Shown: piece by piece, positions 12,130 to 24,650 of the stretch
Layout of the letters: every line of letters begins with the position of its first letter
How positions within the stretch are numbered: position 1 is the first letter of the stretch
Assembly: GCA_032871835.1 (NCBI GenBank)
Contig: CM065296.1
Location: 51,985,288-52,049,287 of the forward strand
Reading direction: 5' to 3'
Source of the DNA: Dipteronia dyeriana
Taxonomy: Eukaryota > Streptophyta > Magnoliopsida > Sapindales > Sapindaceae
Length of the DNA stretch: 64,000 nt
Position numbers and translations under genes: made by a program
Notes under the pieces: model-generated
Databases searched by the model: none
The model's input: the letters and a program-made list of their open reading frames with translations, nothing else
What the model was told of the DNA's origin: nothing

Positions 12130-14601
12130 AATGCCTTGATCGGGCTATCACCCCCAAAAAGGATCTGAGTGTAAGAGCATAGTTGCCATCCAGATCTCAA
12201 GACCAAGAAATAGCTAGATAGCACTCCTGATGCCTTGGTCAGACTACCACCCCCAAGAAGGATCTGAGTGTAAGAGCATAGTTGCCATCCAGATCTCAAG
12301 ACCAGGAAAAAGCTAGGTAGCGCTTCTGATGCATTGATCGGGCTACCACCTTTTAGAAGGGTCTAAGTTTAAGAGCATAGATGCCATCCAGATCTCAATA
12401 TCAGAAAAAAGCTGGGTAGCGCTCCCGATGCCTTGGTCGCTCTACCACCTCCAAGAAGGATCTGAGTGTAAGAACATAGTTGCCATCCAGATCTCGAGAT
12501 CAGTAAATAACTAGATAGAACTCATGATTCCTTGGTCGGGCTACCACCCCCAAGAAGGATCTGAGTGTAAGAGCATAATTGCCATCCAGATCTCATGACC
12601 AGGAAATGGTTAGATAGCGCTACTGATGCCTTGGTCGGGCTACCACCCCCAAGAAGGATCAGTGTGTAAGAGCATAGTTGCCATCTAGATCTCAAGACCC
12701 GGAAATAGCTAGGTAGCGCTCCTGATGCCTTGGTCGGGCTACCACCCCCAAGAAGAGTCTGAGTGTAAGAGCATAGTTGCCATCCAAATCTCAAGACCAA
12801 GAAATAGCTATATAACGTTCCTGATGCCTTGGTCAGGATACCACTCCCAAGACGGATCTGAGTGTAAGAGCATAGTTGCCATCCAGATCTCAAGACCAAG
12901 AAATAGCTAGATAGCACTCCTGATGCCTTGGTCAGACTACCACCCCCAAGAAGGATCTGAGTGTAAGAGCATAGTTGCCATCCAGATCTCAAGACCAGGA
13001 AAAAGCTAGGTAGCGCTCCTGATGCCTTGGTAGCTCTCCCACCCCCAAGAAGGATCTGTGTGTAAGAGTATAGTTGCCATCCATATCTCAATACCAGGAA
13101 ATAGCTAGGTAGCGCTCCTGATGCCTTGGTCGGGCTACCACCCCTAAAAAGGATCTTAGTGTAAGAGCATAGTTGCCATCCAGATCTCAAGACCAGGAAA
13201 TAGCTAGGTAGCGCTTCTGATGCCTTGGTCGGGCTACCACCCTTAAGAAGGATCAGAGTGTAAAAGCATAGTTGCCATCTAGATCTGAAGACCATGAAAT
13301 AGCTAGATAGCGCTCCTGCTGCCTTGGTCAGTCTACCACGTCCAAGAAGGGTTTGAATGTATGAGCATAGTTGTCATCCAGATCTCAAGACCAAGAAATA
13401 GCTAGGTGGCGCTCCTTATGCCTCTGTCGGGCTACGGCCCCCAAAAAGGATCTGAGTGTAAAAGCATAGTTGCCATCCAGATCTCGGGACCAAGAAATAG
13501 CAAGATAGGCATCCTTATGCCATGGTCGGGCAACAACCCCTAAGAAGGATCTAAGTGTAAGAGCATAGTTGCCATCCAGATCTAAAGACCAGGAAATAGC
13601 TAGATAGCGCTTCTGATGCCTTGGTTGGGCTACCACCCCTTAGAAGAATCTGAGTGTAAGAGCATAGTTGCCATCCAGATCTCTGGACCAGGAAATAGAA
13701 AGATAGGCATCCTTATGCCTTGGTCGGGCTACCACCCCTAAGAAGGATTTGAGTGTAAGAGCATAGTTTTCATCCAGATCTGAAGACCAGGAAATAGCTA
13801 GATAGCGCTTCTGATGCCTTGGTTAGGCTACCACTCTAAGAAGGATCTAAGTGTAAGAGCATAGTTGCTATTCAGATCTCGAGACCAGGAAATTGCTAGA
13901 TAGGCCTCATAATTCCTTGGTCGGGCTACAACCAACAAGAAGGATCTGAGTGTAAGAGCATAGTTGCAATCCAGATCTGAAGACCAAGAAATAGCTAGAT
14001 AACACTCCTGATACCTTGGTTGCTACATTCCCCAAGAAGGATCTGAGTGTAAGAGCATTGTTGCCATCTATATCTCAAGACCAAGAAATAGCTAGATAGC
14101 GCTCTTGATGCCTTGGTCAGGCAACCACCTTCAAAAAGGATCTGAATGTAAGAGCATAGTTGCCATCCAGATCTCAAGACCAAGAAATAGCTAGATAACG
14201 CTCCTGATGCCTTGGTCGGGCTACCACCCCCAAAAAGGTTCTGAGTGAAAGAGCATAGTTGCCATCCAGATCTCAAGACCAAGAAATAGCTAGATCACGC
14301 TCCTGATGCCTTGGTAAGGATACCACTCCCAAGACGGATCTGAGTGTAAGATCATAGTTTCCATCCAGATCTCAAGACCAAGAAATATCTAGATAGCACT
14401 CCTGATGCCTTGGTCGGAATACCACCCCCAAGAAGGATCTGAGTGTAAGAGCATAGTTGCCATCCAGATCTCAAAACCAGGAAATAGTTAGGTAGCGCTC
14501 CTGATGCCTTGGTCGGGCTACCACCCCTAAAAAGAATCTAAGTGTAAGAGCATAGTTGCCATCCAGATCTCAAGACCAGGAAATTGCTAGGTAGCGCTCC
14601 T

Positions 14602-14637
14602 GATGCCTTGGTCGGGAAATAGCTAGATAGAGCTCCT
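14602..14637 (+). repeat. 36-bp truncated monomer, AGATAG subtype
   Basis: The junction reads GGTCGGGAAATAGC with an AGATAGAGCTCCT tail, followed by a GGTCGGTCTACC monomer. Confidence 0.92.
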
Positions 14638-17600
14638 GATGCCTTGGTCGGTCTACCACCCCCAAGAAGGGTTTGAGTGTAAGAGCATAGTTTCCATCCA
14701 GATCTCAAGACCAAGAAATAGGTAGATAATGGTCCTGATGCCTTGGTCGGGATACCACCCCCAAGAAGGTTCTGAGTGTAAGAGCATAGTTAGCATCCAG
14801 ATCTCAAGACCAAGAAATAGCTAGATAACGCCCTTGATGCCTTGGTCGGACTACCACCCCCAAGAAGTTTCAGAGTGTAAGAGCATAGTTGCCATTCAGA
14901 TCTCAAGACCAGGAAATAGCTAGGTAGCGCTCCCGATGCCTTGGTCGGGCAACCACCCCTAAGAAGGATCTGAGTGTAAAAGCATAGTTGTCATCTAGAT
15001 CTGAAGACCATGAAATAGCTAGATAACGCTCCTGATGCCTTGGTCAATCTACCACTCCCAAGAAGGGTTTGAATGTAAGAGCATAGTTGTCATCCAGATC
15101 TCAAGACCAGGAAATAGCTAGGTAGCACTCCCGATGCCTTTGTCGGGCTACGGCCCCCAAAAAAGATCTGAGTGTAAAAGCATAGTTGCCATCCAGATCT
15201 CGGGACCAAGAAATAGCAAGATAGGCATCCTTATGCCATGGTCGGGCTACCACTCCTAAGAAGGATCTGAGTGTAAGAGGATAGTTGCCATCCAGATATG
15301 AAGACCACGAAATAGCTAGATAGCGCTTCTGATGCCTTGGTCGCGCTACCACCCTTAAGAAGAATCTGAGTGTAAGATCATAGTTGCCATCCAGATCTTA
15401 AGACCAGGAAATAGCTAGATAGGCATCCTTATGCCTTGGTCGGGCTACCACCCCTTAGAAGGATCTGAGTGTAAGAGCATAGTTTCCATCCAGATCTTAA
15501 GACCAGGAAATAGCTAGATAGCGCTTCTGATGCCTTGGTTAGGCTACCACTCTAAGAATGATCTAAGTGTAAGAGCATAGTTGCTATTCAGATCTCGAGA
15601 CCAGGAAATAGCTAGATAGGCCTCATAATCCTTTGGTCGGGCTACAACCAACAGGAAGGATCTGAGTGTAAGAGCATAGTTGCAATCCAGATCTGAAGAC
15701 CAAGAAATATCTAGATAACACTCCTGATACCTTGGTTGCTACCATCCCCAAGAAGGATCTGAGTGTAAGAGCATTGTTTCCATCCAGATCTTAGGACCAA
15801 GAAATAGCTAGATAGCGCTCTTGATGACGTGGTCAGGCAACCACCTTCAAAAAGGATCTGAATGTAAGAGCATAGTTGCCATCCAGATCTCAAGACCAAG
15901 AAATAGCTAGATAACGCTCTTGATGCCTCGATCGGGCTACCACCCCCAAGAAGGTTCTGAGTGATAGAGCATAGTTGCCATCCAGATTGCAAGACCAAGA
16001 AATAGATAGATAGCGCTCCTGATGCCTTGGTCGGGCTACCACCCCTAAGAGGGATTTGAGTGTAAGAGCATAGTTGCCATCTAGATCTGAAGACCAAGAA
16101 ATAACTAGATAACGCTCTTGATGCCTTGGTCGGGCTACCACCCCCAAGAAGGTTCTGAGTGATAGAGCATAGTTGCCATCCAGATTGCAAGACCAAGAAA
16201 TAGATAGATAGCTCTCCTGATGCCTTGGTCTGGCTACCACCCCTAAGAGGGATCTGAGTGTAAGAGCATAGTTGCCATCTAGATCTGAAGACCAAGAAAT
16301 TGCTAGATAGCGCTTCTGATGCCTTGATCGGGATACCACCCCTAATAAGGGTCTAAGTTTAAGAGCATAGTTGCCATCCAGATCTCAATATCAGAAAAAA
16401 GTTAGGTAGCGCTCCTGATGCCTTGGTCTCTCTACCACCTCCAAGGAGGATTTGAGTGTAAGAGCATAGTTGCCATCCAGATCTCAAGATCAAGAAATAA
16501 CTAGATAGAACTCATGATGCCTAGGTCAGGCTACCACCCCAAGAATTATCTGAGTGTAAGAGCATAGTTGCCATCCAGATCTCATGACCAGGAAATAGCT
16601 AGATAGCGCTCCTGATGCCTTGGTCAGGCTACCATCCCCAAGAAGGATTTAAGTGTAAGAGCATTGTTTCCATCCAGATCTCGAGACCAGAAAATAGGTC
16701 GATAGCCCTCCTAATGCCTTGGTCGGGCTATCACCCCCAAGAAGGATTTGAGTGTAAGAGCATAGTTCCCATCCAGATCTCGAGACCAGGAAATAGCTTG
16801 ATAGCCCTTCTAATCCCTTGGTCGGGCTACCACCCCTAAGAAGGATCTATGTGAAAGAGCATAGTTGCCATCCAGATCGCAAGACCAAGAAATAGATAGA
16901 TAGCGCTCCTGATGCCTTGGTCGGGCTACCACCCCTAAGAGGGATCTGAGTGTAAGAGAATAGTTGTCTTCTAGATCTGAAGACCAAGAAATTGCTAGAT
17001 AGCGCTTTTGATGCCTTGATCGGGCTACCACCTCTAATAAGGGTCTAAGTTTAAGAGCATAGTTGCCATCCAGATCTCAATATCAGAAAAAAACTAGGTA
17101 GCGCTCCTGATGCTTTGGTCGTTCTACCACCTCCAAAAAGGATCTGAGTGTAAGAGCATAGTTGCCATCCAGATCTCGAGATCAGGAAATAACAAGATAA
17201 AACTCATGATGCCTAGGTCGGTCTACCACCCCAAGAAAGATCTGAGTGTAAGAACATAATTGCCATCCAGATCTCATGACTAGGAAATAGATAGATAGCG
17301 CTCCTGATGCCTTTGTCAGGCTACCATCCTAAAGAAGGATATAAGTGTAAGAGCATTGTTGCCATCCAGATCTCACGACCAGAAAATAGCTCGATAGCCC
17401 TCCTAATGCCTTGGTCGGGCTATCACCCCCAAAAAGGATCTGAGTGTAAGAGCATAGTTGCCATCCAGATCTCGAGACCAGGAAATAGCTTGGTAGCCCT
17501 CATAATCCCTTGGTCGGGCTACCACCGAAAAGAAGGATCTAAGTGTAAGAGCATAGTTGTCATCAAGATCTCAAGACTAGGAAAAAGCTAGGTAGCTCTC

Positions 17601-17997
17601 TTGATGCCTTGGTCGGGCAACCACCCCCAAGATGGATCTGAGTATAAGAGCATAGTTGCCATCAAATCTCGAGACTAGGAAATAGCTAGATAGACCACAT
17701 GATGCCTTGGTCGGGCTTTTACCCTAAAGAAGGATCTAAGTGTAAGAGCATAGTTGCCATCAAGATCTTTAGACCAAAAAATAGCTAGATAGCGCTCCTG
17801 ATGCCTTGGTCGGGCTACCACCCCCAAGAAGAATATGAGTGTAAGAGCAAGGTTGCCATCCAGATCTCAAGACCAAGAAATAGATAGATAGCTCTTCTGA
17901 TGCCTTGATCGGGCTACCACCCTTAAGAAGTGTCTAAGTTTAAGAGCATAGATGCCATCTAGATCTCAATATCAGAAAAAAGCTAGGTAGCGCTCCC

Positions 17998-18925
17998 GAT
18001 GCCTTGGTCGCTCTACCACCTCCAAGAAGGATCTGAGTGTAAGAGCATAGTTGCCATCCAGATCTCGAGATCAGGAAATAACTAGATAGAACTCATGATT
18101 CCTTGGTCGGGCTACCACCCCCAAGAAGGATCTTAGTGTAAGAGCATAGTTGCCATCCAGATCTCATGACAAGGAAATGGTTAGGTAGCGCTACTGATGC
18201 CCTGGTCGGGCTACCACCCTCAAGAAGGATCAGAGTGTAAGAGCATAGTTGCCATCTAGATCTCAAGACCAGGAAATAGCTACGTAGCGCTGCTGATGCC
18301 TTGGTCTGGCTACCACCCAAAAGAAGAGTCTGAGTGTAAGAGCATAGTTGCCATCCAGATCTCAAGACCAAGAAATAGCTAGATAACGCTCCTAATGCCT
18401 TGTTCAGGATACCACTCTTAAGACGGATCTGAGTGTAAGAGCATAGTTGCCATCCAGATCTCAAGACCAAGAAATAGCTAGATAGCACTCCTGATGCCTT
18501 GGTCGGACAACCACCCCCAAGAAGGATCTGAGTGTAAGAGCATAGTTGCCATCCAGATCTCAAAACCAAGAAATAGCTAGGTAGCGCTCCTGATGCCTTG
18601 GTCTGGCTACCACCCTTAAAAAGGATCTAAGTGTAAGAGTATAGTGGCCATCCAGATCTCAAGACCAGGAAATTGCTAGGTAGCGCTCCTAATGCCTTGG
18701 TCGGGAAATAGCTAGATAGAGCTCCTGATGCCTTGGTCGGTCTACCACCCCCAAGAAGGGTCTGAGTGTAAAAGCATAGTTGCCATCCAGATCTTAAGAC
18801 CAGGAAATAGGTAGATAATGCTTCTGATGCCTTGGGCCGGATACCACCCCCCAAGAAGGTTCTGACTGTAACAGCATAGTTGCCATTCAGATCTCAAAAC
18901 CAAGAAATAGCTAGATAACGCCCTT
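17998..18925 (+). repeat. 928-bp tandem duplication, copy 1
   Basis: The sequence from the GGTCGCTCTACCACCTCC monomer near 18001 repeats at 18929 with a constant 928-bp offset and very few differences. The unit holds nine monomers, one 36-bp truncated monomer and a one-base insertion in a C run. Boundaries are approximate to about 10 bp, because the flanking monomers also resemble each other. It is the youngest-looking duplication in the left third of the window. Confidence 0.9.
18691..18726 (+). repeat. 36-bp truncated monomer, AGATAG subtype
   Basis: It lies inside copy 1 of the 928-bp tandem duplication. It explains why the unit length is not a whole number of 99-bp monomers: nine monomers plus 36 bp plus one inserted C near 18850. 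Confidence 0.92.
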
Positions 18926-19852
18926 GATGCCTTGGTCGCTCTACCACCTCCAAGAAGGATCTGAGTGTAAGAGCATAGTTGCCATCCAGATCTCGAGATC
19001 AGGAAATAACTAGATAGAACTCATGATTCCTTGGTCGGGCTACCACCCCCAAGAAGGATCTTAGTGTAAGAGCATAGTTGCCATCCAGATCTCATGACAA
19101 GGAAATAGTTAGGTAGCGCTACTGATGCCCTGGTCGGGCTACCACCCTCAAGAAGGATCAGAGTGTAAGAGCATAGTTGCCATCTAGATCTCAAGACCAG
19201 GAAATACCTACGTAGCGCTGCTGATGCCTTGGTCTGGCTACCACCCAAAAGAAGAGTCTGAGTGTAAGAGCATAGTTGCCATCCAGATCTCAAGACCAAG
19301 AAATAGCTAGATAACGCTCCTGATGCCTTGTTCAGGATACCACTCTTAAGACGGATCTGAGTGTAAGAGCATAGTTGCCATCCAGATCTCAAGACCAAGA
19401 AATAGCTAGATAGCACTCCTGATGCCTTGGTCGGACAACCACCCCCAAGAAGGATCTGAGTGTAAGAGCATAGTTGCCATCCAGATCTCAAAACCAAGAA
19501 ATAGCTAGGTAGCGCTCCTGATGCCTTGGTCTGGCTACCACCCTTAAAAAGGATCTAAGTGTAAGAGTATAGTGGCCATCCAGATCTCAAGACCAGGAAA
19601 TTGCTAGGTAGCGCTCCTAATGCCTTGGTCGGGAATAGCTAGATAGAGCTCCTGATGCCTTGGTCGGTCTACCACCCCCAAGAAGGGTCTGAGTGTAAAA
19701 GCATAGTTGCCATCCAGATCTTAAGACCAGGAAATAGGTAGATAATGCTTCTGATGCCTTGGGCCGGATACCACCCCCCAAGAAGGTTCTGACTGTAACA
19801 GCATAGTTGCCATTCAGATCTCAAAACCAAGAAATAGCTAGATAACGCCCTT
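18926..19852 (+). repeat. 928-bp tandem duplication, copy 2 (927 bp)
   Basis: Near-identical to 17998-18925. Differences include ATACCTACG for ATAGCTACG near 19205, GGTTAGGTAGC context changes and the one-base loss in the truncated monomer. After 19865 the sequence continues with GGTCGGACTACC, whereas copy 1 runs into the start of copy 2, as expected of a direct tandem duplication. Confidence 0.9.
19619..19653 (+). repeat. Truncated monomer, 35 bp, AGATAG subtype
   Basis: The copy-2 counterpart of 18691-18726. It has lost one more A at the junction (GGGAATAGC), so it is 35 bp long. This private change dates to after the 928-bp duplication. Confidence 0.92.
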
Positions 19853-22154
19853 GATGCCTTGGTCGGACTACCACCCCCAAGAAGTTTCTGAGTGTAAGAG
19901 CATAGTTGCCATTCAGATCTCAAGACTAGGAAATAGCTAGGTAGCACTCCCGATGCCTTTGTCGGGCTACGGCCCCCAAAAAAGATCTGAGTGTAAAAGC
20001 ATAGTTGCCATCCAGATCTCGGGACCAAGAAATAGCAAGATAGGCATCCTTATGCCATGGTCGGGCTACCACTCCTAAGAAGGATCTGAGTGTAAGAGCA
20101 TAGTTGCCATCCAGATATGAAGACCACGAAATAGCTAGATAGCGCTTCTGATGCCTTGGTCGGGCTACCACCCCTAAGAAGAATCTGAGTGTAAGACCAT
20201 AGTTGCCATCCAGATCTCGGGACCAGGAAATAGAAAGATTGGCATCCTTATTCCTTGGTCGGGCTACCACCCCTAAGAAGGATCTAAGTGTAAGAGCATA
20301 GTTGCCATCCAGATCTCAAGACCTTGAAATAGCTAGATAGCGCTTCTGATGCCTTGGTTAGGCTACCACTCTAAGAAGGATCTAAGTGTAAGAGCATAGT
20401 TGCTATTCAGATCTCGAGACTAGGAAATAGCTAGATAGGCCTCATAATCCCTTGGTCGGGCTACAACCAACAAGAAGGATCTGAGTGTAAGAGCATAGTT
20501 TCAATCCAGATCTGAAGACAAAGAAATAGCTAGATAACACTCCTGATGCCTTGGTGGCTACCACTCCCAAAAAGGATCTAAGTGTAAAAGCATAGTTGCC
20601 ATTGAAATCTCGAGATCATGAAATAGCTTGATAGCCCTCTTAATCCCTTGGTCGGGCTACCACTCCCAAGAAGGATCTAAGTGTAAGAGTATAGTTGTCA
20701 TTCAGATCTCAAGACCAGGAAAAAGATAGGTTGCTCTATTGATGCCTTGGTCGGGCAACCACCCCCAAAATGGATCTGAGTGTAAGAGCATAGTTGCAAT
20801 CAAATCTCGAGACTAGTAAATAGCTAGATAGCCCTCATGATGCCTTGGTCGGGCTTTCACCCCTAAGAAGGATCTAAGTGTATGCGCATAATTGCCATCC
20901 AAATCTTATGACCAAGAAATAGCTAGATAGCGCTCCTGATGCCTTGGTCGGGCTACCACCCCCAAGAAGAATCTGAGTGTAAGAGCATAGTTGCAATCAA
21001 ATCTCGAGACTAGGAAAAATCTAGATAGCCCTCATGATGCCTTGGTCGGGCTTCACCCCTAAGAAGGATCTAAGTGTAAGAGCATAGTTGCCATCAAGAT
21101 CTTAAGACCAAGAAATAGCTAGATAGCGCTCCTGATGCCTTGGTCGGGCTACCACCCCCAAGAAGAATCTGAGTGTAAGAGTATAGTTGCCATCCAGATC
21201 TCAAGACCAAGAAATAGCTAGATAGCTCTTCTGATGCTTTGATCGAGCTACCACCCCTAGGAAGGGTCTAAGTTTAATAGCATAGTTGCCATCCAGATCT
21301 TAATATCAGAAAAAAGCTAGGTAGCGCTCCTGAAGCCTTGGTCGCTCTACCACCTCCAAGAAGGATCTGAGTGTAAAATCATAGTTGCCATCCAGATCTC
21401 GAGATCAGGAAATAACTAGATAGAACTCATGATTCCTAGGTCGGGCTACCACCTCCAAGAAAGATCTGAGTGTAAGAGCATAAGTGCCATCCAGATCTCA
21501 TGACCAGGAAATAGCTAGATAGCGCTCATGATGCCTTGGTCGGGCTACCACCCCTACGAAAGATCTAAGTTTAAGAGCATAGTTGCCATCCAGATCTCAA
21601 TACCAAGAAATAGCTAGATAGCACTCCTAATGTCTTGGTCGGGCTACCACCCCAAAGAAGGATCTGAGTGTAAGAGCATAGTTACCATCTAGATCTCAAG
21701 ACCAAAAAAAAGCTAGGTAGCACTCCTTATGCCTTGGTCGGGCTACCACCCCAAAGAAGAATCTGAGTGTAAGAGCATAGTTGCCATCCAGATCTCGAGA
21801 TTAGGAAATAGCTAGATAGCCCTCCTGATGCCTTTTTCGGGCTACCACCTCTATGAAGGATCTAAGTGTACGAACATAGTTACCATAATGATCTCAAGAC
21901 CATGAAATAGTAAGATAGCGCTGCTAATGCCTTGGTCGGTCTACCACCCTCAAGAAGGGTCTAAGTGTAAGAGCATAGTTGTCATATAGATCTCAAGACA
22001 AGGAAATAGCTAGGTGGTGCTCCTAAAGCCTTGGTCGGGCTACCACCCCCAAGAAAGATCTGAGTGTAAGAGCATAGTTGCCATACAGATCTCGGGACCA
22101 GGAAATAGTTAGATAGGTCTCCTTATGCCTTGGTCGGGCTACCACCCCCAAGAA
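19853..22154 (+). repeat. Divergent satellite block with a local dimer duplication
   Basis: Ordinary diverged monomers. The CTACAACCAAC marker recurs at 20462. A two-monomer duplication of about 197 bp is visible: the monomers with GTTGCAATCAAATCTCGAGACTAG occur near 20790 and 20990, each followed by a GGGCTT(T)CACCCC monomer. A two-base-short monomer (TTGGTGGCTACC) lies near 20551. No gene, RNA or inserted element was seen. Confidence 0.8.
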
Positions 22155-23440
22155 GGATATTAGTGTAAGAGCATAGTTGCCATCTAGATCTCAAGACCAG
22201 GAAAAAGCTAGGTAGCGCTCTTGATGCCTTGGTCGGGCTACCACCCCTAAGAAGAGTCTGAGTGTAAGAGCATAGTTGCCATCCAGATCTCAAGACCAAG
22301 AAATAGCTAGATAACGCTCCTGATGCCTCGGTCAGGATACCACCCCCAAGACGGATATTAGTGTAAGAGCATAGTTGCCATCTAGATCTCAAGACCAAAA
22401 AATAGCTAGATAGCACTCCTGATGCCTTGGTCGGGCTACCACCCCCAAGAAGGATCTGAGTGTAAGAGCATAGTTGCCATCCAGATCTCAAGACCAGGAA
22501 AAAGCTAGGTAGCGCTCCTGATACCTTGGTAGCTCTCCCACCCCAAGAAGGATCTGAGTGTAAGAGCATAGTTGCCATCCAGATCTCAAAACAAGTGAAT
22601 TGCTATTAAGCGCTCCTGATGCCTTGGTCGGGCTACCACCCCTAAAACGGATCTAAGTGTAAGAGCATAGTTGCCATCCAGATCTCAAGACCAGGAAATA
22701 GCTAGGTAGCGCTCCTGATGCCTTGGTCGGGCTACCACCCCTAAAAAGGATCTAAGTTTTAGAGCATAGTTTCCATCGAGATCTCAAGACCAGGAAATAG
22801 CTAGATAGAGCTCATGATGCCTTGGTCGGGCTACCACCCTCAAGAAGGGTCTGAGTGTAAGAGCATAGTTGCCATCCAGATCTCAAGACCAAGAAATAGG
22901 TAGATAACGCTCCTGATGCCTTGGTCATGATACCACCCCCAAGACGGATCTGAGTGTAAGGGCATAGTTGCCATCCAGATCTCAAGACCAAGAAATAGCT
23001 AGAAAATGCTCCTGATGCCTTGGTCGGGCTACCACCCCCAAGAAGGATCTGAGTGTAAGAGCATAGTTGCCATCCAGATCTCAAGACCAAGAAATAGCTA
23101 TATAGCGCTCTTGATACCTTGGTCAGGCAACTACCGCCAAAAAGGATCTGAATGTAAGAGCATAGTTGCCATCCAGATCTAAAGAACAAGAAATAGCTAG
23201 GTAGCGCTCTTGATGCCTTGGTCGAACTACCACCTTTAAAAAGGATCTAAGTGTAATAGCATAGTTGCTATTCAGATCTCTAGACCAGTGAATAGCTAGA
23301 TAGGCCTCATAATCCCTTAGTCGGGCAACAACCAACAAGAAGGATCTGAGTGTAAGAGCATAGTTGCAATCCAGATCTGAAGACCAAGAAATAGCTAGAT
23401 AACACTCCTGATGCCTTGGTCAGGATACCACCACCAAGAC
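22155..23440 (+). repeat. 13-monomer tandem duplication, copy 1 (offset 1,286 bp)
   Basis: Aligned landmarks sit 1,286 bp apart (13 x 99 minus 1) in the two copies. They include the GGTAGCTCTCCCACCCCAAG monomer (22531 and 23817) and the CCAGTGAATAGC monomer near 23286 and 24572. The one-base shortfall comes from CCCACCCCAAG, which has one C fewer than the usual form. Confidence 0.85.
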
Positions 23441-24650
23441 GGATATTAGTGTAAGAGCATAGTTGCCATCTAGATCTCAAGACCAGGAAAAAGCTAGGTA
23501 GCGCTCCTGATCCCTTGGTCGGGCTACCACCCCTAAGAAGAGTCTGAGTGTAAGAGCATAGTTGCCATCCAGATCTCAAGACCAAGAAATAGCTAGATAA
23601 CGCTCCTGATGCCTTGGTCAGGATACCACCCCCAAGACGGATATTAGTGTAAGAGCATAGTTGCCATCTAGATCTCAAGACCAAAAAATAGCTAGATAGC
23701 ACTCCTGATGCCTTGGTCGGGCTACCACCCCCAAGAAGAATCTGAGTGTAAGAGCATAGTTGCCATCCGGATCTCAAGACCAGGAAAAAGCTAGGTAGCG
23801 CTCCTGATGCCTTGGTAGCTCTCCCACCCCAAGAAGGATCTGAGTGTAAGAGCATAGTTGCCATCCGGATATCAAAACAAGGAAATAGCTAGGAAGCGCT
23901 CCTGATGCCTTGGTCGGGCTACCACCCCTAAAAAGGATCTAAGTGTAAGAGCATAGTTGCCATCCAGATCTCAAGACCAGGAAATAGCTAGGTAGCGCTC
24001 CTGATGCCTTGGTCGGGCTACCACCTCTAAAAAGGATCTAAGTTTTAGAGCATAGTTGCCATCGAGATCTCAAGACCAGGAAATAGCTAGATAGAGCTCA
24101 TGATGCCTTGGACGGGCTACCACCCCCAAGAAGGGTCTGAGTGTAAGAGCATAGTTGCCATCCAGATCTCAAGACCAAGAAATAGGTAGATAACGCTCCT
24201 GATGCCTTGGTCAGGATACCACCCCCAAGACGGATCTGAGTGTAAGGGCATAGTTGCCATCCAGATCTCAAGACCAAGAAATAGCTAGAAAACTCTCCTG
24301 ATGCCTTGGTCGGGCTACCACCCCCAAGAAGGATCTGAGTGTAAGAGCATAGTTGCCATCCAGATCTCAAGACCAAGAAATAGCTATATAGCGCTCTTGA
24401 TACCTTGGTCAGGCAACCACCGCCAAAAAGGATCTGAATGTAAGAGCATAGTTGCCGTCCAGATCTCAAGAACAAGAAATAGCTAGGTAGCGCTCTTGAT
24501 GCCTTGGTCGAACTACCACCTTTAAAAAGGATCTAAGTGTAAGAGAATAGTTGCTATTCATATCTCTAGACCAGTGAATAGCTAGATAGGCCTCATAATC
24601 CCTTGGTCGGGCTACAACCAACAAGAAGGATCTGAGTGTAAGAGCATAGT
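23441..24650 (+). repeat. 13-monomer tandem duplication, copy 2
   Basis: Follows copy 1 directly. The match is lost near 24650, where copy 1 has GCAATCCAGATCTGAAG and this copy has GCCATCCAGATCTCAAG. Its core (about 23660-24640) was itself copied at 25640-26620. Confidence 0.85.

Larger units (their letters stand above)
1..17997 (+). repeat. Divergent satellite block with overlapping segmental repeats
   Basis: Monomers here are mutually diverged, and no single HOR period runs through the block. Marker variants recur at irregular spacing. The CTACAACCAAC monomer lies at 131, 4949, 13927 and 15643. Monomers reading GGTAGCTCTCCCA lie near 2201, 3621, 6327, 8535, 10683, 11906 and 13031, so spacings range from about 1.1 to 2.7 kb. 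A stretch near 3.1-3.8 kb reappears near 12.5-13.2 kb at an offset of about 9,410 bp (about 95 monomers). This looks like an old array repeatedly reshuffled by unequal exchange. Nothing else was seen in it: no gene, RNA or transposon. Confidence 0.85.

Noticed and set aside
12522..13295. A 257-codon minus-strand open frame as a repeat-protein gene
   Set aside because: It is the satellite read in its one open frame. It begins and ends inside monomers at random mutations, has no non-repeat ends, and equivalent frames are broken throughout the array.
15890..16339. A second type of minus-strand frame (ARPRHQERYLAISWS repeats) overlapping another frame
   Set aside because: It is another frame of the same monomers, open only where variants remove a stop (for example TCGAGACC or TGAAGACC instead of TCAAGACC). 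Overlapping long frames on one strand reflect the repeat period, not genes.
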